From JBQTIU01 sp052387815 (GTDB lineage: Bacteria; Pseudomonadota; Alphaproteobacteria; CACIAM-22H2): DNA of 64,000 nt. The notes beneath the pieces are model-generated. The model was not told the origin of the DNA. It saw only the letters and a program-made list of their open reading frames with translations, and ran no database searches. A program made the position numbers and the translations under genes. Below are positions 8,294 through 18,515 of the stretch, in pieces. Within the stretch, counting starts at the first letter, position 1. Each line of letters begins with the position of its first letter. The stretch lies in the NCBI GenBank assembly GCA_052387815.1, contig JBQTIU010000013.1, positions 62,001-126,000 of the forward strand, read 5' to 3'.

Positions 8294-9064
8294 TTGGAAT
8301 TGATCGTCGATCGAGTCGGCCATCGTTACGGCGATCTGAGGGCGCTCGAAGGCATCGAACTCACGGTGCGCGAGGGCGAGATCTTGGGGCTCATCGGCCC
8401 CTCGGGTTGCGGCAAATCGACCCTGCTCGGCATCATGGGCGGCATCCTCGAGCCGAGCGAGGGCCGCGTGCTGGTCAAGGGGCCGCCGCCCGCCGACTCG
8501 CTCAATCCCTTCACCTATATCTTCCAGGATTTCGCGCTGCTGCCCTGGCGCACGGTCGAGGCCAACGTGGCCCTGCCGCTCGAGCACCACGGCCTGGCGG
8601 CTGGGGAACGCCGGGCGCGCATCGCCGATGCCCTGGCGCGCACCGGGTTGTCCGAATTCCGCCATGCCTTTCCCAAGCAATTGTCCGGCGGCATGCGCCA
8701 GCGCGTCGGCATCGCCCGCGCCCTCGTCGTCCGGCCGGCGATCCTGCTGATGGACGAGCCGCTGTCGGCGCTCGATGCCCAGACCCGCGAGCTGTTGATG
8801 GAGGACTTCCTCGCCCTGTGGCTGCGCGAGCGCATCACCGCCGTCTACGTCACCCACAACCTCGCCGAGGCGCTGCGGCTCGCCGACCGCATCGCCGTGC
8901 TGTCGCGCCGGCCCGGGCGCGTGCGCGAGGTGGTCAAGATCGACCTGCCGCGGGCCGAGCGCGCGGGCGCCGCCACCACCCGGCTGGCCGAGCTCCACGA
9001 TCAGCTGTGGGGGCTGATCAAGGCCGAGGCGCAGGTCGCCGAACGCGAGGTCATCCATGGCTGA
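8294..9064 (+). CDS. NitT/TauT-type ABC transporter ATPase
   Basis: 256 aa, starting at TTG (MELIVDRVGHRYGDL). Walker A is GPSGCGKST near residues 36-44, the Q-loop is in YIFQDFALLPW, the ABC signature LSGGMRQRVGIARAL near 130, Walker B ILLMDEPLSALD, and the switch His in VTHNLAEAL. The length and the switch region are typical of SsuB/TauB-type ATPases. It energises uptake with the permease whose start overlaps the last 8 bases of this gene, which indicates translational coupling. Confidence 0.9.
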   Translation: MELIVDRVGHRYGDLRALEGIELTVREGEILGLIGPSGCGKSTLLGIMGGILEPSEGRVLVKGPPPADSLNPFTYIFQDFALLPWRTVEANVALPLEHHGLAAGERRARIADALARTGLSEFRHAFPKQLSGGMRQRVGIARALVVRPAILLMDEPLSALDAQTRELLMEDFLALWLRERITAVYVTHNLAEALRLADRIAVLSRRPGRVREVVKIDLPRAERAGAATTRLAELHDQLWGLIKAEAQVAEREVIHG

Positions 9065-9848
9065 GGCCGAGCGCGAGATCGAGTTCCGCGGCGGCGGGTT
9101 CGTCTATACGCCGCGGCGCGGCGCGGCGATCGTGGCCTTCGCGCTGACGCTCGCCTTGTGGGAGGTCGCGGTCGCCGAGCGCTGGATCAGCCCGGTGTTC
9201 CTGCCCACCCCGTCCGCGGTCGTCCTGGCGCTCCACCGGCTGCTGGTCGGCGGGGTCTTGTGGCTGCACGTGAGCGAGTCGCTCGTGCGCATCGCCGGGG
9301 GCTGGCTCATCGGCACGGCCTCGGGGCTAGCGGTGGGCGTCGCCATGGGCGTGTGGTCGCTGTCGCGCTCGATCGGCCTGCCGGCGGTCTCGGCCCTGTT
9401 CCCGATCCCCAAGATCGCGCTGCTCCCGCTCCTCATCCTGTGGCTCGGCATCGGCGAGGCGTCGAAGATCGCGACCATCGCCTTGGGCGTGTTCTTTCCG
9501 ACCGTGATCGCCACCTTCAGCGCCATCGACGGCGTGCCGCGCAACCTCATCCGCATGGGCCAGAGCTTCAACCTTCCGTGGCTCGCGGTCCTGCGCAAGA
9601 TCGTGCTGCCGGGCGCACTGCCGAGCATTCTGGCGGGGTTCCGCATCACCACCTCGATCGCCCTCATCCTCTTGGTCGCGGCCGAGATGATCGGCGCGCA
9701 ATACGGCATCGGCGCCTTCATCCTCCAGGCCGGCAACCTCATGCAGATTGACCAGCTGTTGGCCGGGGTCGTCATGCTGTCGCTGTTGGGGCTCGGCATC
9801 GGCGCGATCCTGTCGCGCCTCGAAGCCTGGCTGTTGCGATGGCGCTAG
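9057..9848 (+). CDS. NitT/TauT-type ABC transporter permease
   Basis: 263 aa inner-membrane protein with about six hydrophobic segments. The conserved BPD_transp_1 cytoplasmic loop is at RMGQSFNLPWLAVLRKIVLPG followed by ALPSILAGFRI (about residues 165-195), the contact site for the ATPase. The start overlaps the ATPase gene by 8 bp and the end overlaps the FAD oxidoreductase by 10 bp, so all four genes are likely one transcript. Confidence 0.9.
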   Translation: MAEAEREIEFRGGGFVYTPRRGAAIVAFALTLALWEVAVAERWISPVFLPTPSAVVLALHRLLVGGVLWLHVSESLVRIAGGWLIGTASGLAVGVAMGVWSLSRSIGLPAVSALFPIPKIALLPLLILWLGIGEASKIATIALGVFFPTVIATFSAIDGVPRNLIRMGQSFNLPWLAVLRKIVLPGALPSILAGFRITTSIALILLVAAEMIGAQYGIGAFILQAGNLMQIDQLLAGVVMLSLLGLGIGAILSRLEAWLLRWR

Positions 9849-11140
9849 ACACCTCGACGCGGCGCGTGCGGCGCCCGGCGGGCGCGGCGGCGATGCGCGT
9901 CGGCGCCGATATCTGCGTCGTCGGCTCGGGCGCCGCCGGCATCTCGGCGGCGATCGAGGCGGCGCGGCTTGGCGCGCGCGTCGTCCTCGTCGACGCAGCG
10001 CCGCAACTGGGCGGCCAGGCGGTGGGCGCGATGATCGGCACCTTCTGCGGCCTCTATTCGAACGGCCAGCTTCCCGTCCAGGTCACCCACGGCATCGCCG
10101 ACGACATCTTGCGGGACCTGCGCGAAGCGGGCGACGCGCACGACATCGTCGGGCGCCGCAACACGATCATCGTCCAGTACCGGGTCCAGGCCTTCTTGCG
10201 CTGGGTCGAGGAGGCGGTGCGCAAGGCCGGCATCGAGGTCGTGCTCGGCGGCGTGCTCGGCGCGGTCAAGCGCGACGGGCGGCGCATTACCGCCCTTGGG
10301 CTTGCCACGCGCTACGGCGAGGTCGAGGTGACGGCGGGCGGCTTCGTCGACGCCTCGGGCGATGCGGCGCTCGCCTGGACGGCCGGGTTCGAGGTCCAGG
10401 AGCCCGGCCGCCAGGCGATCTATGGCACGCTCATGTTCACGCTCGAGGGCGTGGACGAGGCGGCGCTCGCCGGGCTTGACCGCCGGCTGCTGTTCGCGCG
10501 GCTCGAGGAGAAGGCGGACTCCTACGGGCTTACGCGCCGCGACGGGTTCGTGTTCCAGGCGCCGGGCTGGGGCGAGGCGCTGGTCAACATGACTCATATC
10601 GAAACCCCGCTCGATCCGGTCGGCGCGAGCCGGTCGGTCATCGAAGGCCGCGCCCAGGCCGACCGCCTGGTGGCCTTCCTGCGCGCCGAGTTCAAGGCGG
10701 TCTTCGGGGCGGCCCGGGTGCGCGCCTACGGCCTGCCCGGCAGCCGCCAGACGCGCTGGATCTGCGGCGCCTATCGCCTCGCCGCCGCCGACGTGCGCGC
10801 AGGCGTCAAGTTCGACGACGCGATTGCCCGCTGCGCGTGGCCGATCGAGCTTCACACCCAGGCCGAGGGCGTCCACTGGGAGGAGTTCGGCGACGAGCAC
10901 ATCCACACCGTCCCCTTCCGCAGCCTCGCCGCCGCCGAGGCCGACAACCTCGTCGCCGCCGGGCGGTGCATCGACGCCGACCCGGTGGCGCTGTCCTCGG
11001 TGCGGGTCATGGGCCCCTGCATCGCCATGGGCGCGGCCGCCGCCCATGCCCTCGACCTCGCCGGCGCGGGCTCGGTCCACCAGCTCGACCTCGCGGCGCT
11101 CCAGCGCCGGCTCGCCGGCAATCTCGAAGCGAGCGAGTGA
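9839..11140 (+). CDS. FAD-dependent oxidoreductase
   Basis: 433 aa flavoprotein. The dinucleotide-binding motif GSGAAGISAAIEAARLGARV (about residues 28-47), with the acidic end in VVLVDAA, marks the N-terminal FAD-binding Rossmann fold. GGFVDASGDAALAW and the C-terminal VAAGRCIDADPVALSSVRVM with GPCIAMGAAAAHAL complete the FAD_oxidored (PF12831-like) pattern. Substrate unknown. The gene overlaps the permease by 10 bp; an oxidoreductase coupled to an importer suggests that it oxidises the imported compound, but this is inference. ATG at 9839 is used; a second in-frame ATG (MRVGADICVVG) lies 18 codons downstream and would also keep the FAD motif. Confidence 0.8.
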   Translation: MALDTSTRRVRRPAGAAAMRVGADICVVGSGAAGISAAIEAARLGARVVLVDAAPQLGGQAVGAMIGTFCGLYSNGQLPVQVTHGIADDILRDLREAGDAHDIVGRRNTIIVQYRVQAFLRWVEEAVRKAGIEVVLGGVLGAVKRDGRRITALGLATRYGEVEVTAGGFVDASGDAALAWTAGFEVQEPGRQAIYGTLMFTLEGVDEAALAGLDRRLLFARLEEKADSYGLTRRDGFVFQAPGWGEALVNMTHIETPLDPVGASRSVIEGRAQADRLVAFLRAEFKAVFGAARVRAYGLPGSRQTRWICGAYRLAAADVRAGVKFDDAIARCAWPIELHTQAEGVHWEEFGDEHIHTVPFRSLAAAEADNLVAAGRCIDADPVALSSVRVMGPCIAMGAAAAHALDLAGAGSVHQLDLAALQRRLAGNLEASE

Positions 11141-11207
11141 GCGTGGGCGGGTCTTAGGACCGGCGGGGCGCTGCCCGGCGAGGCAATGGCCCGCCCCTTC
11201 GGGATTC

Positions 11208-11323
11208 TAACCGCAGAGGGCGCGGAGGCTACGCGGAGAACGCAGAGGTTAATTCGCGGGCCGCGTTCCGCACCGCATTTAGTCTCTGCGACCTCTGCGC
11301 ACCCACTGCGGTCTCTGCGGTTA
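11208..11323. repeat. Nested inverted-repeat element between genes
   Basis: TAACCGCAGAG (11208-11218) pairs perfectly with CTCTGCGGTTA (11313-11323), and inside it CGCAGAGGT (11241-11249) pairs with ACCTCTGCG (11291-11299). The whole 116-bp unit could fold as a long stem. It follows the FAD oxidoreductase on the transcript side and may act as a terminator-like or RNA-stabilising structure, or be a dispersed intergenic repeat; there is no T-run. Confidence 0.6.
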
Positions 11324-11374
11324 TCTTTCCTCTCGGCGGCGCCCGCGAAAAAGGTTCGTGAACCGGGCGGCCGT

Positions 11375-11485
11375 GTGCGATACTGGAGATGGATACCGCG
11401 CCTCGGAGCCTATCTCCGGGTTGTGACTTTGGAGGACGGCGAGACCGTCCACAACGCCTTCATCGATCGCGACTTCGTGCCATGA
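11375..11485 (+). CDS. Small hypothetical protein upstream of DUF2283 gene (DUF4258-like)
   Basis: A short frame from GTG 11375 reads VRYWRWIPRLGAYLRVVTLE, then DGETVHNAFIDRDFVP (36 aa). The pattern (RYWRxIPxxGxYLRVVxxED, AFxDRxF) resembles the small DUF4258-like proteins that often precede DUF2283 genes. Its stop overlaps the ATG of the DUF2283 gene (ATGA). The frame is open upstream to 11186, but that part crosses the inverted-repeat element. A short start is chosen; the true start is uncertain and the gene could be truncated. Confidence 0.4.
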   Translation: MRYWRWIPRLGAYLRVVTLEDGETVHNAFIDRDFVP

Positions 11486-11706
11486 CCGACGCCTCGCCGC
11501 TCTCGTACGACCCGGCCACCGACAGCCTCTATGTGAAGCTGCGCCGCGGGCCGGCGGTCGACACCCGCATTGTCGATGATGATGTCGTGATCGACATCGG
11601 CGAGGATGGGGAACCCGTTGGATACGACATACAGCACGCGTCGCGTCGTGCCGACGCCGTGACGCGCGCCCTTGCGGACCTGCGTCGCGCCAGTCAAGCG
11701 GCGTAA
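11482..11706 (+). CDS. DUF2283 family protein
   Basis: 74 aa, MTDASPLSYDPATDSLYVKL, with VDTRIVDDDVVIDIGEDGEP and VGYDIQHASRRAD. The YDPxxDxLYVxL opening, the V-x-D-x-D core and the GYDI motif define DUF2283, a small beta-rich family of unknown function often found as the second member of a two-gene pair with toxin-antitoxin-like organisation. It overlaps the preceding short gene by 4 bp. Confidence 0.75.
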   Translation: MTDASPLSYDPATDSLYVKLRRGPAVDTRIVDDDVVIDIGEDGEPVGYDIQHASRRADAVTRALADLRRASQAA

Positions 11707-11746
11707 GCCGAGCTCGCGGCGAGGACGCCGAATTCTCGTTGTCGGG

Positions 11747-11763
11747 GCGAGGCGTTGCCTCGC
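11747..11763. repeat. Palindromic dispersed repeat (GCGAGGCGTTGCCTCGC)
   Basis: Perfect short hairpin GCGAGGC-GTT-GCCTCGC, identical to 17778-17794 and related to 62336-62354. It is followed by GCGCCCCTACGAAA, also seen after the repeat in cobN near 40600. Confidence 0.6.
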
Positions 11764-11882
11764 CGGTCTTGGACGCGCCCCTACGAAAAGCCGGCGCCGT
11801 CTCCGCCCGCCTCCCGCCCGAGCTTGACGCCGCCGTCGAGCGGCCAACATGATCGCGGGTTGCTTCGGGGGAGGAGTCCCGC

Positions 11883-13367
<1,485 letters not shown>

Positions 13368-13494
13368 GGACCAACCGCTTGGGTTCGAGTTCGGGACGTG
13401 CTAGGCTGTCGGCCACCGAAAGTTAACGGTTTTGTCGCCCGCGGGCGCGAGCCGCGCGGGGAAACTTCGTCGTTCCAACAATAGGGAGAAAGCC

Positions 13495-14826
13495 ATGATT
13501 TCGCGCAAGGTTATGCTGACCTCCGCCATCGCCGGCCTGGCGCTCGCCGGGGCGAGCGCGGCGGTCCATGCCCAGGGCCAGCCGGTCGAGCTCCACTGGT
13601 GGCATGCCATGACCGGGGTCAACAACGACGTGGTCAACAAGGTGGCCGACGACTTCAACAAGGCGCAGGGCCAATACAAGGTGATCGCCACCTTCAAAGG
13701 CTCGTATGCCGACACCATGAACGCCGGCATCGCGGCGTATCGGGCCGGCGGCGCGCCGCACATCATGCAGGTGTTCGAGGTCGGCACCGCGACCATGATG
13801 GGCGCCAAGGGCGCGATCAAACCGGTCCACGAGCTGATGGCCGAGACCGGTGAGAAATTCGACCCCAACGCCTACCTGCCCACGGTCACCAGCTATTACA
13901 GCACCAAGGACGGCAGGATGCTGTCGATGCCGTTCAACAGCTCGACCGCGATCATGTGGTACAACAAGGACGCCTTCAAGAAGGCGGGCCTCGACTCCAA
14001 CCAGCCGCCCAAGACCTGGCCCGAGGTGATCGACGCGGCGAAGAAGATCCGCGCCTCCGGCCATCCCTGCGGGCTGTCCACGGCGTGGGTGACCTGGACG
14101 CTGATCGAGCAGTTCAGCGCCTGGCACAACCTGCCCTTGGCGACCAAGGTCAACGGCATGGACGGGCTCGAGGCCGAACTCAAGACCAACAGCCCGCTCC
14201 ACGTCCGTCTCGTCCAGACGCTCGCCGAGCTGCAGAAGGACAAGACCTTCGACTACGGCGGCCGGACCAACGTCGGCGAAGGCAAGTTCACCAGCGGCGA
14301 GTGCGCGATCTATTTGAACTCGTCGGCCTTCTTCGGCAACGTCAAGACCAACGCCAAGTTCGAGTTCGGCATGGCGCAGCTGCCCTATTTCCCGGACGCT
14401 CCCGGGGCGCCGCAGAACAGCATCATCGGCGGGGCAAGCCTGTGGGTGATGGGCGGCAAGAAGCCCGATGAGTACAAGGGCGTGGCGAAGTTCTTCACCT
14501 TCCTGTCCGATACCGACCGGCAGGCGTGGCTCCACCAGGAGACCGGCTATCTGCCGATCACCAAGGCGGCGCTTGAGCAGACCAAGGCGGAGGGGTTCTA
14601 TCAGAAGAACCCGGGCCGCGACATCCCGATCCTGCAGATGTCGGGCAAGCCGCCGACCGACAACTCGCGCGGCCTGCGCCTCGGCAACCTGGTGCAGATC
14701 CGCGACGTGTGGGCCGAGGAGCTCGAAGCCGCCTTCGCCGGCACCAAGACCGCCCAGGCGGCGATGGACGCCGCCGTGCAGCGCGGCAACACCATCCTGC
14801 GGGCCTTCGAGCGCACCGCCCGCTAG
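13495..14826 (+). CDS. ugpB: sn-glycerol-3-phosphate-binding periplasmic protein
   Basis: 443 aa with signal peptide (MISRKVMLTSAIAGLALAGA, cleavage near VHAQG). VELHWWHAMTGVNNDVVNKV, then the ADDFNKAQGQYKV segment and IMWYNKDAFKKAGLD are strongly UgpB-like; the PxxGPPTxNSRGxRLGNFVQIR type C-terminal block appears as GKPPTDNSRGLRLGNLVQIR. It binds G3P or glycerophosphodiesters and delivers them to UgpAE. ATG 13495 follows a GGGAG Shine-Dalgarno; the upstream in-frame extension lacks coding character. A strong hairpin follows the stop codon, before ugpA. Confidence 0.95.
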   Translation: MISRKVMLTSAIAGLALAGASAAVHAQGQPVELHWWHAMTGVNNDVVNKVADDFNKAQGQYKVIATFKGSYADTMNAGIAAYRAGGAPHIMQVFEVGTATMMGAKGAIKPVHELMAETGEKFDPNAYLPTVTSYYSTKDGRMLSMPFNSSTAIMWYNKDAFKKAGLDSNQPPKTWPEVIDAAKKIRASGHPCGLSTAWVTWTLIEQFSAWHNLPLATKVNGMDGLEAELKTNSPLHVRLVQTLAELQKDKTFDYGGRTNVGEGKFTSGECAIYLNSSAFFGNVKTNAKFEFGMAQLPYFPDAPGAPQNSIIGGASLWVMGGKKPDEYKGVAKFFTFLSDTDRQAWLHQETGYLPITKAALEQTKAEGFYQKNPGRDIPILQMSGKPPTDNSRGLRLGNLVQIRDVWAEELEAAFAGTKTAQAAMDAAVQRGNTILRAFERTAR

Positions 14827-14840
14827 GAGGACCGACAACC

Positions 14841-14882
14841 ATCCGTCCCCCGCTCCGGACAGGGCCAGGGCGGGGGACGGAT
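14841..14882 (+). terminator. Hairpin between ugpB and ugpA
   Basis: A perfect 13-bp stem ATCCGTCCCCCGC / GCGGGGGACGGAT with a 16-nt loop, followed by CGTTTTC. Placed after the binding-protein gene inside an ABC operon, it probably gives partial termination or protects the ugpB message so that the binding protein is made in excess. The T-run is short, so complete termination is unlikely. Confidence 0.65.
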
Positions 14883-14898
14883 CGTTTTCAAGGGGCCC

Positions 14899-15780
14899 AT
14901 GCACAAGCGCGTCATCTTCAACAACCGGTTTCTGCCCTATCTGCTGCTCGCCCCGCAGGTCGCCATCACGCTGGTGTTCTTCTTCTGGCCGGCGAGCCAG
15001 GCGATCTACCAGTCGTTCCTGATCCAGGATGCGTTCGGGACGCGCACGGAATTCGTCTGGCTCGAGAACTTCGAGATCCTGTTCGCCGATCCCTGGTACG
15101 ACAACGCGATGGTCGTCACCGCGGTGTTCAGCACCGCGGTGACCGCGCTCTCGCTCGGCCTCGCGTTGTTCTTGGCGGTGATGGCCGACCGGCACATCAG
15201 GGGCGCCGGCGTCTACAAGACGCTCCTCATCTGGCCCTACGCGGTGGCGCCGGCGGTGGCCGGCATCTTGTGGCTGTTCATGTTCCAGCCGTCCTTGGGC
15301 GTCGTGGCGCGGGGGCTGAGGGCGCTGGGCGCGGACTGGAATCCGCTCTTGAACGGCGCGCACGCCATGATGCTCGTGGTCATGGCCGCGACCTGGAAGC
15401 AGATCAGCTACAATTTCCTGTTCTTCCTCGCCGGCCTGCAGGCCATCCCGCGCTCGGTCATCGAGGCGGCGGCGATCGACGGCGCCGGCCCGACGCGCCG
15501 CTTCTGGACGATCGTCTTCCCGCTGCTGTCGCCGACCGCCTTCTTCCTGCTCGTGGTCAACGTGGTCTTCGTCTTCTTCGACACCTTCGGCATCATCGAT
15601 GCCGTCACCTCGGGCGGCCCGGCCAAGGCCACCGAGACGCTGGTCTACAAGGTGTTCCTCGACGGCCGGCTGGGCGCCGACCTCGGCGGATCGGCCGCGC
15701 AGTCGGTGATCCTGATGGCGATCGTCATCGGCTTGACCGCGGTCCAGTTCCGATACATCGAGCGCCGGGTGCATTACTGA
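14899..15780 (+). CDS. ugpA: sn-glycerol-3-phosphate ABC transporter permease
   Basis: 293 aa MalF-type membrane protein with six hydrophobic segments. The N-terminus RVIFNNRFLPYLLLAPQVAI and the ATPase-contact loop EAAAIDGAGPTRRFWTIVFP (about 192-211) are UgpA-like. It pairs with UgpE in the membrane. An AAGGGG sequence precedes the ATG. The stop codon TGA overlaps the ATG of ugpE (ATGA). Confidence 0.95.
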   Translation: MHKRVIFNNRFLPYLLLAPQVAITLVFFFWPASQAIYQSFLIQDAFGTRTEFVWLENFEILFADPWYDNAMVVTAVFSTAVTALSLGLALFLAVMADRHIRGAGVYKTLLIWPYAVAPAVAGILWLFMFQPSLGVVARGLRALGADWNPLLNGAHAMMLVVMAATWKQISYNFLFFLAGLQAIPRSVIEAAAIDGAGPTRRFWTIVFPLLSPTAFFLLVVNVVFVFFDTFGIIDAVTSGGPAKATETLVYKVFLDGRLGADLGGSAAQSVILMAIVIGLTAVQFRYIERRVHY

Positions 15781-16628
15781 TGGTCGAACACCGCCCGCTC
15801 GCCAACCTCCTTGCGCACTTGGCGCTGGCGCTGGGCGTGTTCGTGGTCGCTTTCCCGGTCTACCTCACCTTCGTCGCCTCGACCTGGGAAGCGAGCGACA
15901 TCGCCACCGGGCTGATGCCGATCGTGCCGGGCTCGCACGGCCTCGACAATTACGCCCAGGCGCTGTTCGCGGGCACCTCGCGCATCAAAACGACGCCGGT
16001 TTCGGTCATGATGTGGAACAGCCTGGTGATGGCCCTCGTCATCGCCTGCGGCAAGATCGCCATCTCCATCATCTCGGCCTACGCGGTGGTGTATTTCAGC
16101 TTCCCCTTGCGCATGTTCTTCTTCTGGATGATCTTCGTGACGCTGATGCTGCCGGTCGAGGTGCGAATCTATCCGACCTACAAGGTCGTCTCCGACCTCG
16201 GCATGCTCGATTCCTTCGCCGGGCTGACCATCCCGCTGATCGCCTCGGCGACCGCCACGCTCCTGTTCCGCCAATTCTTCATGACCATCCCCGACGAGCT
16301 CGTCGAGGCGGCGAAGATCGACGGCGCCGGCCCGTTGCGGTTCTTCTGGGACACGGTGCTGCCGCTGTCGCGCACCAACATCGCGGCGCTGTTCGTGATC
16401 CTGTTCATCTACGGCTGGAACCAATATCTGTGGCCGTTGCTCATCACCACCAGCGGCAGCATGGAGACGATCATCATCGGCATCAAGAAGATGGTGGTCA
16501 CCGCCGACGCGCAGACCGAATGGAACCTCGTCATGGCGACCACCATGCTCGCCATGCTGCCGCCGGTGGCGGTGGTGGTGCTGATGCAGCGGCTGTTCGT
16601 CACGGGCCTGGTCGAGACCGAGAAGTGA
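15780..16628 (+). CDS. ugpE: sn-glycerol-3-phosphate ABC transporter permease
   Basis: 282 aa MalG-type membrane protein. EAAKIDGAGPLRFFWDTVLP is the conserved loop that contacts the ATPase; FIYGWNQYLWPLL and the TDAQTEWN-like segment (TADAQTEWNLVMATTMLAML) near the C-terminus are typical of UgpE. It starts within the ugpA stop codon (1-base overlap, ATGA), so translation is coupled. Confidence 0.95.
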   Translation: MVEHRPLANLLAHLALALGVFVVAFPVYLTFVASTWEASDIATGLMPIVPGSHGLDNYAQALFAGTSRIKTTPVSVMMWNSLVMALVIACGKIAISIISAYAVVYFSFPLRMFFFWMIFVTLMLPVEVRIYPTYKVVSDLGMLDSFAGLTIPLIASATATLLFRQFFMTIPDELVEAAKIDGAGPLRFFWDTVLPLSRTNIAALFVILFIYGWNQYLWPLLITTSGSMETIIIGIKKMVVTADAQTEWNLVMATTMLAMLPPVAVVVLMQRLFVTGLVETEK

Positions 16629-16639
16629 GCGGGGGGCGC

Positions 16640-17712
<1,073 letters not shown>

Positions 17713-17716
<4 letters not shown>

Positions 17717-17756
17717 GGACGGGTCTGCCCCGGGCGGGTCGAAGACTCGTCCCTAC
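17713..17756. repeat. Palindromic GTAGGGACGGG repeat at the ugpC stop
   Basis: GTAGGGACGGGTCTGCC ... GTCGAAGACTCGTCCCTAC forms an outer stem GTAGGGACG/CGTCCCTAC. Its relative at 40563-40612 inside cobN has the same outer arms and the same GGTCGAAGAC core. The repeat supplies the ugpC stop codon and may act as a transcript 3' end structure. Confidence 0.65.
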
Positions 17757-17777
17757 GCCTGAAATGACATTGTAGGC

Positions 17778-17794
17778 GCGAGGCGTTGCCTCGC
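17778..17794. repeat. Palindromic dispersed repeat (GCGAGGCGTTGCCTCGC)
   Basis: Second exact copy of the 17-bp hairpin at 11747-11763. Confidence 0.6.
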
Positions 17795-17907
17795 GGGGTT
17801 CAAACCGGTCCGCGCGGCCGGCGCGCCGATCGGGGAACACAGGACGGTTGCCGCCCCACGGGCGATCCGCTATTCATGACGTATTACCATAAGGAAGTAA
17901 GACACGC

Positions 17908-18144
17908 ATGCGGACGAACATGCTGGTCACCAAGTTGACCGCCAAGTGCCAGACCACCATTCCGAGCAAAGTGCGTCGAGTCCTGGGCGTCAAGGCGGGC
18001 GATTCGGTGATGTTCACGGTAAGCGGCAGGAAGGTCACCCTCAGACGCGCCGAAAAACTCGATGCGGGGTTCCTCAAGCTCGCCAACGACGGCTTCTCCG
18101 ACTGGAACACTCCGGAAGCGGACCGGGCGTTCCGTGACTTATAG
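17908..18144 (+). CDS. AbrB/MazE-family antitoxin-like protein
   Basis: 78 aa. LVTKLTAKCQTTIPSKVRRV then LGVKAGDSVMFTVSGRKVTL is the swapped-hairpin AbrB/SpoVT DNA-binding fold (QTTIPxxVRxxLGVKxGD). The C-terminal tail (about residues 50-78, FSDWNTPEADRAFRDL) would be the toxin-contact segment. The stop overlaps the start of a PemK/MazF-like gene, the usual arrangement of a type II toxin-antitoxin pair, and such antitoxins generally repress their own operon. An alternative start is the Met at 17920. Confidence 0.8.
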   Translation: MRTNMLVTKLTAKCQTTIPSKVRRVLGVKAGDSVMFTVSGRKVTLRRAEKLDAGFLKLANDGFSDWNTPEADRAFRDL

Positions 18145-18469
18145 GCGATGGGATGTGGTGGCTGTCCACTATCCCTTTATCGAGGGCGGAGAAGCCAAGA
18201 AGCGTCCGGCGCTGATCGTTTCCGCCGATGAACTGCATGCGACCCACGGCGTGTATTGGGCGGTTATGATCACCACCGCGGCAGGCGGGACAAGGGAGCA
18301 AGACATTGCGGTTACGGACCATGGGAAGGCCGGCCTGCCGACCAACTGTGTGATCCGGGTGCCGCGCCTCACGACCCTGGGCGATCCGCAGGTCTCGCAT
18401 CGGATCGGCTCGATCACACCCAAGGATCGCAATGCGGTCTCGGCATTGTTCAGACGCTATCTCCCATGA
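18134..18469 (+). CDS. PemK/MazF-family toxin-like protein
   Basis: 111 aa from a GTG at 18134 (VTYRRWDVVAVHYPFIEGGE). Family features are the DVVxVxYPFxE opening, KKRPALIVSAD (the RPxLV motif), VMITTA, and a C-terminal VxRIGxI segment (VSHRIGSITPKD). MazF-type enzymes are sequence-specific ribonucleases that cleave mRNA; here activity is inferred from the fold. The start overlaps the AbrB-like antitoxin gene by 11 bp, indicating coupled expression. Confidence 0.75.
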   Translation: MTYRRWDVVAVHYPFIEGGEAKKRPALIVSADELHATHGVYWAVMITTAAGGTREQDIAVTDHGKAGLPTNCVIRVPRLTTLGDPQVSHRIGSITPKDRNAVSALFRRYLP

Positions 18470-18515
18470 GCCCTTCGTGCTCGGCGGCGAGCCCGCTTGT
18501 GCCGCTGCCGATCGC

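Noticed and set aside
13423..15774. 783-codon minus-strand frame opposite ugpB and ugpA
   Set aside because: Antisense shadow of well-supported ugp genes, without motifs.
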